The notes beneath the pieces are model-generated. The model worked only from the letters and a program-made list of their open reading frames with translations, had not been told where the DNA came from and searched no databases. A DNA stretch of 64,000 bases, taken from positions 5,740,495 through 5,804,494 of the forward strand of contig JAVGVS010000001.1 in the NCBI GenBank assembly GCA_032718565.1, in the 5' to 3' direction. Source of the stretch: Distichodus sexfasciatus. Its lineage: Eukaryota > Chordata > Actinopteri > Characiformes > Distichodontidae. The position numbers and the translations under genes are program-made. Positions 55,422 to 64,000 of this stretch are shown here, one piece after another; positions within the stretch are counted from its first letter, which is position 1, and the number at the start of each line of letters is the position of its first letter.

Positions 55422-56326
55422 TGAGATAAAAACAGGGGAAATCAGAAAGCTTTCTCATAACAGAGCACAAGCTGACATGATGGTGCAAAATGTATGAGGA
55501 AAAAATGATCTTCCTTAATGGACGTTTCCTGAAAAATAACATCGCTCTAGTGACAGATCGCTGAACCAACTTGAGGGAATGATTTTGTCATATCTCATCA
55601 GTCAACTCACTCAACATATATATCCGTAAGTCAGAGTAAATTTGAATTTATCCTGAGTCTGTTACATGACGCATCCAAACATAATCAAATGCATTTGTGA
55701 AACAGCAGCTCATCTTCACTGGGTATGTAAAAAAAAAATCTCAACTCCATATGCATGAGCCTTCAACCTCCTGAACCTCTAAAACATGATTTATTATGGT
55801 TCAAAACTTAAACAGTAGGAAGCCACATGAGCTCAGGCCAGACTCACCCCGAGGTCTTTCCATCTGACCGCTGATTCCCAAACCACAGCTGGGACTTCAG
55901 GTTAAACGGTGGGGTCAAAACACACAAAACATTTCTCACATTGACCTCAGAAATGGACACGAAAAACAGCCAGTACGCACGCACACCATCACACTGTCTC
56001 ACACACACACTCACACACCACAGGACCAGAGCAATTTAGGTCAGTCATACTCACAAACTTGTGTTCACTCTTAAACACAGACACCATTTGCCGGCTTTAA
56101 GCAGAAGTGAGAGAGAGAGGTGGGCTAGTGTTGTAGGGGGCTACAGATGACAAGAATGCGTGTGTGAGTATACTAACAGCACACTGCTAATCAGAAGACT
56201 CAGTGTAATATCACACAGGGGAGAGCTCAGTTCTCAGGCTTCAGATGGATGGAAGAGGGGCCTTTATTTCTTTAACCCTGCAGCCTGGGGATCTAAAGCT
56301 TTCAGCACTGTCTCCCTCTGAGCCAA

Positions 56327-56363
<37 letters not shown>
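56327..56363. repeat. (GT)n-(GA)n compound microsatellite
   Basis: About 10 GT units run directly into about 8 GA units. Confidence 0.88.
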
Positions 56364-56533
56364 AAGAGAGAGACAAAAGTGAAGTGAGAGAGAGATTTAG
56401 AGAGGACCAAAGTATGAGTTAGATCACTGGATAGACGTCAGAGGGAAGTCAGCTTTCAGCCTTATTTCATAAGACTTCCATAAGACAAACACACACACAA
56501 TTTCTATGGAGGCATACATAGATATACTGTATA

Positions 56534-56534
56534 A

Positions 56535-56559
<25 letters not shown>
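56534..56559. repeat. (AC)n microsatellite
   Basis: 13 units. Confidence 0.88.
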
Positions 56560-56569
<10 letters not shown>

Positions 56570-57008
56570 TGCATACACACCCCCTGCCCTCCTCGGGGTC
56601 AAGATTCTGGAACACTGTTTCTGTTTTCCATCAACATATATTTTTTTAAAATCCATTTTAGGACCATTTTCCATCCGTAACATTAACAAAGCCAAAAAGA
56701 CTAAACACTGCCATAGTCATGTCTTCCTCCAGCACACCTACTTACCAGAGACTCATGCACAAAACCACGAATCTGATACTCAATTCCATCACACTGCAGA
56801 GTTCTACTATGCAGTGCTGGAAAACCGTGATTAATTGTGGTTCAAAAAAATCTATTTTTTACCTAGTTAAAACGAAAACATTGTGGTACTGGAATCAAGA
56901 AATGCATTTAAGGAATGGTCAGAAAAACAGCTTAGTTTTTCTCTTGCCTTTGCCTATAAGGTCGATAAAGAACTGCAGACTTAACCAGCAGACAACAACA
57001 TAAAGAAC

Positions 57009-57401
57009 TAGAGGTCGACCAATACTGTTTTTTCAGGGCCGATATCGATATTAATTATGGCTAGTTAACGGGGAACCAATATTTACCAATATTTGGAAAC
57101 GATACGCAAAAAAAAGAGAAAATCTCTGTTAAAATTTTGAATTTCACAAACATCCAGCTCAGCTGAATCTGTCCTCTTTCCTCTTCTCCTTCTTGGAGCG
57201 TCACTAAGTGCTTGTGTGTGAATGTGATGTAAGTGACAACAAGGCTTCAGTGTTGATCGGCAACTACTCGTGTGACACATAGGCAATCAGAGAATGTTGT
57301 GGGTGGGAGAAAAAGAAGCAGCGAGTCAAGAGCGAACAGTACAGAGCGAAGAGAATATCTGCCCCCCATAATCAGCCCGGCCAATAATCGGCCGACCCTT
57401 A
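57009..57401. mobile_element. hAT-like MITE, 393 bp
   Basis: The left end TAGAGGTCGACCAATA and the right end AATCGGCCGACCCTTA are imperfect inverted termini. The flanks TAAAGAAC (57001-57008) and TAAAGAAG (57402-57409) match at 7 of 8 bases, an 8-bp target duplication with one mutation. GGCCGATATCGATAT sub-terminal words resemble the element at 28148. Confidence 0.8.
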
Positions 57402-58137
57402 TAAAGAAGCGTATGCTGTACAGGCTGCTTGTGCTCTGCTTGTAGGAAAGTTCAGTGTGTGCACATAAATCTGGACACTTTTTAAAAATATAATTTGCTG
57501 GATAATTTGAGGAATTTCCCCTCACTATTACCATATCTGAGCCGTTAAGTCACTCGAGTCTGCTTTATAACATTTCATTTAAGTCTAAACCACTGCGTTT
57601 TTATCCCAAAATGAATGTGATGAAGAGGACACTTTTTCTTCATAATACAAGTTTGTATGTATGTGTTAAGCATAAATGCATCAAGTGTACACCAGGTTTT
57701 AGTCAAATAAACATCTGCACTCCAGGTGCTGAAGGATGTCGGGGGCCGAACTTGATCATTTGATTAAACTGCGATAAAAAACGAATGCATTAAAATTTCC
57801 AGATTTATAACATACGTTAACATGTTAACATCCCCAGCCCGAATACTCTATTGCAACATTATCAGTACGTATGGATACACTGTCTTTCCACTGTAAAATA
57901 TCACCGTAGTTACAGTGGACAGAAGAAATGAATGCATTAATCTGAAGACTCTGGAAACAAACTCCATAAACATATATCCGAAGCAGTGTCGGGTAGATTA
58001 GCTTTCTAGGGAACAGCGTGGTGCAATATGAAGATGCAGGCTGCTAGTACGGGATGATTTACGATATTTAATATATATTCCAGAAATTTCATATGCTATA
58101 ATCCCTACTGAGGTAAGAGATTAGACCTCATTTCATG

Positions 58138-58138
<1 letters not shown>

Positions 58139-58179
<41 letters not shown>
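58139..58179. repeat. (CT)n microsatellite
   Basis: About 20 uninterrupted units. Confidence 0.93.
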
Positions 58180-58182
<3 letters not shown>

Positions 58183-59961
58183 CTTACACACACAGAGCCA
58201 GAACTTCCAGTCCTGGACAGACATCCCTCCATTACCCAGTAGTGCGGTCAGCCTCACAGCCAACTCAAGCTGGGCAGTTTCGGCTGCCCCAACACATAAT
58301 TTCGGCCTTGCACACATTTAAGACACTGAGTGGTAAAAAAAATTCCCTGAAAGCATCAAACTTGTTCGAGAAATGTGCAGACAGCACACCAAGACCGTGG
58401 TTTATCCTGCCAAATGTCAGAGAATGAGTCAGCAAGTTGACAGCTGCATTCTTAGACAGAGTTTTTAGATCTTTTAAATCAGCAGAAATTCTCAAACTAT
58501 GCAGCAACAACTATCCAGCTTTGTTTACTCTGCAAAATAACCTACTCTTCACCTTTATGATGTGGATCTTTACCCTTGTGACATCAGTGAGTGTCATTCA
58601 TTCTTTCAGGTTTTTAACTTGACCCATGTTGCAGTTGGCAGTTTTGTTGTGGTCTGGCAAAACTCATATTCCTGCCCTATTCTCCTGAGAGATGAGGGGG
58701 TTATGGGATTGAATTTCTCCTCTCACTGGGCCTACACTTTAACCTCTGGCCTTTGACCTGTGTGGGAGTACAGGCAGGTGATGAGGGCCCCCTCCTCTTA
58801 GTATTTCACACAATGCAGGCCAGGAAGTTGCTTTTCAAATAAAACTGAAAAATGAATATAGAAACGTTCCGCAGCTTTGGGTAGTGAAAAAAGTCTTTAA
58901 TGATAAAAGCAATAAGGGCAAATAAGAAGCCATGCCTTTTCATTCACACAAAAATCTTTTAATCTTTTCAGTCAGATCATAAGAAAAGAACATGCCTGAT
59001 TTAACTACGAATCTCAGTGTAGGACAGTAGGTTTTGTCTACAAATAGATCAGCAAAAAGCCATCTAAATTTTCATGGATGTGGACATCAAGCACAACTCA
59101 AGCACGCTGGCAAAATGCTGTAGAGCAAAACAGAAGTTACTGATACCATGAGAGATTATTTTTGGAAACATTCACCTGCAACCAGATCTCAGAGAAAACA
59201 GATCTGCAAAAGCAAAGTCGCAGCTAGAAAAAGGGAAACTTCAATACACAGTGTGTTCAAACTGTGGAAGGTCCCAATGGTTCAGGGGCCAAGACAACAC
59301 AAAGAATAGCCAGAACTACAAATTTTCTTGTATCATGCAGCTGTTGGCTGTGTATCAGGAGCAACAATGCTATGGAATGAGATTTGCATGCCAGTTTTTT
59401 TTATTTGGGTGTCAGTTAAAACTAACCATCTCTCTCTAGACTTCAAGCCGTCTTCCTCCCTTGCCTGCCCTGAAGTTTGAGGCAAGAGATTCTTTGGTCA
59501 GATGAGAGATAACCTTAAGGCCATGGTGGCTCAGTACTGAGTGAAATCAATTAAGGTATCACCATTTTTTAGCGAAGCAGAACTAACATAGTGCAGTAAC
59601 AGATAGTGATGATTATGCTGTGAGGTCAGCATCACTAGGAGACTGCACAGACCTGCTCTGGAACTTGCTGATACTACTTTGCATAACAGTTGACACTTTG
59701 CATGCTACTGGAATAGGAATCCCACCAAAAAGCAGGGAGATGGTCACCAGTTTAACCTGTTCATACACAGCATCCACTTGAGGGGACCACCATCCAGAAA
59801 TATTGACTTTAAGACTCATAATTCATTAATGAAACAGTGAAGTTTGTCCAAAAATAAATATTTGAAGGTGTGTTTTGTTACACTAGAAACTATTAAATTG
59901 TTTTGGATTCCTCTCCCACTGGATCAGCAATACACCAAAAATATTTGTCAGAAAATAATAT

Positions 59962-60155
59962 GGGGTGGTAGTGATCTTGTGGTTAGAATGCTCACCTCTG
60001 GATCAAAAGGGCGTGGGTTTGAATCCTACCTACAGTACTACCATCAGTGGGTTCCTGTTCAAGATCCTTAAGCCCAAGTTGCTTCAGGGAAAATGTCCCT
60101 GTAATTAGGAAATGGAAGTTGCTCTGTATGAAAGTGCTAAATGTCACAAATGTAA
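59962..60155 (+). mobile_element. tRNA-derived SINE (family C)
   Basis: GATCTTGTGGTTAGAATGCT (A-box-like) and GGGTTTGAATCC (B box), followed by the body AAGTTGCTTCAGGGAAAATG and the tail TTGCTCTGTATGAAAGTGCT. The same order as the copy at 6374-6545, but more mutated. Confidence 0.7.
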
Positions 60156-63100
60156 ATGTAAATATGGCACAAGAGGGTTTTCATGTATTATTTTTACATA
60201 GTTCATCTTTATCCACTACAGGCCAATTGACTTGAAACAAAACCACAAGTTTGTCTGAGATTCTCTAAAAGAATAGTTCCCTCCTGTCACACTCTTTGTG
60301 AAATGACTCCCCACTGTCCAGTTTCATCATAATTATCCTAACGAAGTCTAAACAATTCACTTGTCACTGCACAAACAAAGGTGAGTAAGTCAACAGCAAA
60401 ACACTGCCAAAATGTCTCCATCCCAGCAAGAGTTCCTGCAACCCAGTAAACTATGGAGGCTGGATGGATAGTCAGTGAAGAAGAACTTGTGTAAGAGGTT
60501 CCAGCCTACATCAGCAATCAAAAATTGGACAACATTATGTTGAATCTAAGTAATGACTACAGTTTTGCAACCCCACTTCAGAAACCACCCCATCACTAGG
60601 CTTAAATCCACCAGTACAGTCTGCCTCAAGGTAGTAAGCAGGAAAATGATATATAGTATGTGAATATCTCAATGTAACCCTAATCTTCTCATTCTGTAGC
60701 ACCTGTCTCCACCTTATGCTTCATCTGTGCTATATGTAAAGGCTTCTCGTGACTATTTTGGTCCCTCGGTACTCCACTGATATGAAGACCAAATCTCTCC
60801 TCATGCTCCCAGTTGTCATATCAGGCTTTATAAAGGGCAAGAGGAAACAGCAGGTGGGAGCTACAGTTCCGGAGCCACGTCTTAGAAACAGCTGTTCCCG
60901 TATCCCTCTGAGCCTCCTCATATCAACTATGGACTGGTGGTCCTTAAGGAATGTATAGGTCTTCAAACTACATTTTATTTTGCACTAAAACTGAGATCAT
61001 CCAATTTTATGCAGTTTTTTTTTATTTCAACATAATTTATGATTGTGTATTAGATTATAAGTAGCAATCTGACAAATGTTGAAGAGAAATGTTAATCACC
61101 CACAAAGAGTTACATAAAACATGCTCTGCATCCACAAAAAGGGCATTCCATGTCTAAAAAGGTGATTTATACCATTTAGAGTCGGTGTCTTACAGATTTA
61201 CATAAATTCATAACAAGTCCTCGAATGTCTCATCATGTATTTTTTTGAGGAATTCATCAAGGAACCACTGTGTGACACATAAAACGAAAGAACTACATGA
61301 TTGGATAATTTATTATATGCTCTCCACATATTTTCTCTCCAGACTGGACAGCTATGCTATACATCACATTGGTTTTGACATAAAATAACATTGAAGAGGA
61401 TGGAGAACATGCATTGTGTAACTCCTTGTTGGTTTTTAACATTTCTTTACTACATGTGTCTGATTGTAAAAAAATGGACAGTGCTCATAGTGCTCTTTGT
61501 AATGTGGATTTCACAGAACATAAAAAGTCTCCGATTCTCTAAGAACACACACTGTTTTGAAAAGTTGCATATAATACTAAATACATAACTGTTACAAGAA
61601 AAATGAATATATTATGTTCCTTTAACTACATTCTCAGCCTCACCTCCACACATACAAGCCCAAATACACATTTATACTGTATATATAAGGTTAAGGCATC
61701 TTATGATATATGTCTCCACTTTGTAATTATTATAATAAGATGGGGTGTGTTTAAAAGTCACCCCGAAATCTCCTGTCCGGCCCCTCATGCTCACCCACTG
61801 CACAGGCGCCTTTAGTTAGCAGCCTGACAAAACATGGCTGTCACACAACTTCCTTGCCTCCGTGACACTCCGGAGTTCATATATTGAGCAGTCATACGTC
61901 ACTGCAATAAAAGAATAACTGAACACTTTAAATTTGCAAAGTGTAATGCTTATCACAGCTCATTCACAAGACTAAATTAGACTAAAAATAACCAACAGAG
62001 TGATTTCAGCCATTCACAACAAAATGAAATCCTTCCAGTTGAAACTTGGCGTTATTTTAAACAGACTTGAGCCCGAAGGCGGTGATCAGCTGCCAGCCTC
62101 ATCCTTCCACTTGAGCGAATGGGCTAACAGCCACACTTCCTGTGGCAGACGTGACCTGCTAAAAGGCCCCAGTGTCCAGCAGCCGGCCAGTGAAGAGGTT
62201 ATCAGTTAAGGCCCAGCTGCAGGAACAGCTGCTATGTTGACTGGTATAAAACAGCAGACAGAAACACGGTCCCCCTACACCACACTGTCAGCTGAGTGTG
62301 TGCGGGTGTGTGTGTGTGCGCATGAGAGAGTGAAAGACAGACTGAGTGGCTTATGCTAAGTCCTTTTAGTTTACATCTGCAGAGCTTTCCGATGAAAGTG
62401 GCCCGAGGCATGAGGGAGAAGGGAAAACCCAGAAAAGAGCTAACAGGACCTAGAGAGATCACTGTAGAGGTGTGGAATTCATTTTTGTTTAAATGGAAAG
62501 AGTACCAAAAGGACAGATTGAAGCTGGAGGACAGTAAGCTTCATGCAATGTTGTGCTTATGGGACAGGGAGTGTAATGTTTATGTGACACTGACCTATAA
62601 AAGTATTGAGGTTTTGAGATGAGACACTCCAATCTCCACTTGTCTTATAAACATTAGTTTGGTGTCAGTGTCCATTAGTTGCTATTTGGCATTCCACAGC
62701 AAAGGTCTCTGAAGCCCACACAAACAGTGGAAACATGTTGAGAAAAAAGGGAAAATTATGATGTCTATAGAATAAACTAGCACATTTTTTTCTACTCTAG
62801 ACAATAAGTATTAAAAATTAACATAAAATGCTGAACAATGAATTTCAAAGAAACTATTGACATTTACAGTCAATAAGCATGTATTACATTTTACTCACCC
62901 TTTACACCCCTTGAATATCTTTGTATAAACATTAACTTTTTCCTTTCTATACCTCTAACTATTAATATACTGAAGTCAGTTCAATTAAGTCATTGCAATG
63001 AAGGAAAGGTGAGCAATGGAAGACATAAGATTCACATTCATTATTCGATCAGTAACACCGTATTAGAGTTTTAATGACTGTTTTGTTTCTCCTTGGGTAG

Positions 63101-64000
63101 AGGCTGGTCGTGTTTTCCCCTCCAACTCAGCTGGATAGGTCTTCGAGAAAGAGTTCGAACAGGGAAGGGTCAGAGGAAACTTGCGCTACATCACACAACC
63201 TACATCAAACAGCACATGGGTTCTGACTGCATTCATTTTTTATTAATCCACTGTGAAAGAGCAGCATAAATCTCATTACAGTAGGGAATTTCCATGACAG
63301 AGGGCAGTGGCCAGGACTAGGAAAGCAAAGAACTTAAAACGAGTCTGTGTTGATGAGGTGTTAAAAGGAGAGCTCACATCAAAGATCCCCAAAGGTCTTC
63401 ATGTTCTTAGTGCAATAAACCATGGAGAGAAAAAAAGAAGAGCAATAATTCAAAGTCTGAGATGCTTTCCTCAGATTTTATTGGCATTTAAGGGTCATGC
63501 GAACTTAACGATCTGAAGTCCCAATCAGGAAATGCTATTAACTATTATCTACTATTTTCCTTCTGCCTCTTTTACCAGTGGTATTGGTCTGCATCTGTCT
63601 AAAATGCAGAAAGATGCATTTTTCTAAATTCTAATTCATATCTTTCTCAAATCTAAAATACGTGCAGTATATCGACAAGACTTCCACAAGTACTCCATTT
63701 GTTAGAACTATTCACATAGCATTTTCACATTAGCTAGCTATTTAACCTTTGACTATGCTAAGTGCAGGCAGTAATTACTGGGATCTACTTCTTTTTAATC
63801 TTTTTAAAGTACAGTGCTTTTTAAAATCTAAGATCTAGGATCACCTCCTATTAAGTAGCTTGCCTCTTGAAGAGGTTTGCCTTCCTGCAGTGGTTTAATT
63901 CTGACATAACAGATGCTTTAAAGCAGGGAGGAGGACGGTCTGTTCCCTCATTAAGCCTGAGACTAGGGCCATTTATGTTTTTCTCAGAAAAGCACAAATA

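Larger units (their letters stand above)
24119..64000 (-). other. putative kalrn first intron and/or 5' region; no exon found
   Basis: Almost 40 kb upstream of the first visible exon. Kalirin genes have several alternative first exons spread over long distances, so intron is the simplest reading, but this is inference. I searched by eye for the classical N-terminus and for any conserved protein segment on either strand and found none. The repeats inside are listed separately. Stretches showing nothing recognisable include roughly 31000-32180, 32280-34240, 35000-36930, 39780-44620, 46260-47990, 49380-50690, 51850-52920, 58180-59960 and 60160-64000. Confidence 0.5.

Noticed and set aside
57720..57835. 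Possible end of another hAT element (ATCCCCAGCCC)
   Set aside because: Only one degraded end is visible, with no partner or target duplication.
60730..60966. 78-codon open frame on the minus strand
   Set aside because: The peptide is protein-like in composition (RRLRGIREQLFLRRGSG) and could be a retroelement relic, but I could not match it to any family.
24119..64000. Classical kalirin first exon (MTDRFWDQW...)
   Set aside because: Looked for on the minus strand and not found. It probably lies beyond the right edge, or is too diverged to see.

Overview
This window looks like a ray-finned (teleost) fish nuclear genome. It has short coding exons separated by kilobase introns, dense CA/GT, GA/CT and GATA microsatellites, tRNA-derived SINEs of three families, an L2-type LINE, several hAT-like non-autonomous DNA transposons and Tc1-like debris. 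I cannot name the species. The V-SINE-like copies resemble those common in ostariophysan fishes, but that is only a hint.

The only protein-coding gene I can support is kalirin (kalrn), on the minus strand. Nine internal exons lie at 24118-24044, 21194-21080, 17150-16958, 16451-15939, 10587-10465, 9804-9613, 9358-9227, 6904-6674 and 366-244, in transcription order. All have AG acceptors and GT donors, and their phases chain without error into 565 complete codons plus an initial partial codon. They encode the residues just after the alternative N-terminus, the whole SEC14 (CRAL-TRIO) domain and the first spectrin repeats. Kalirin is favoured over its paralogue TRIO by the FSGRNC...GSADFQS segment in exon 16451-15939. 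The start codon and first exon were not found, and the gene continues past the left edge towards the remaining spectrin repeats and the RhoGEF domains.

Region by region: 1-24118 holds the exons and their introns. The introns carry V-SINE-like copies, two other SINE families, a 1.86 kb hAT-like element with an 8-bp target duplication (13852-15712), and a 284-bp inverted repeat that straddles that element's boundary. Two locally duplicated intronic segments lie at 18.2-19.5 kb and 21.6-23.5 kb. From 24119 to 64000 I see no convincing exon. I interpret it as the large first intron and/or upstream DNA, full of nested repeats: an LTR-like segment inside an older DNA transposon (26.3-27.3 kb), hAT-like MITEs (28.1-29.1, 37.4-37.7, 57.0-57.4 kb), a GT-flanked TTAGGG-containing repeat interrupted by a V-SINE (44.8-45.4 kb), and an L2 LINE inserted into a SINE (48.1-49.4 kb). 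A diverged minisatellite (52.9-53.4 kb) and long GATA/GACA arrays follow.

The strongest items for a second look are the straddling inverted repeat, which could form a long hairpin in the kalrn pre-mRNA, the L2-into-SINE nesting, and the intronic triplication between the first two visible exons.
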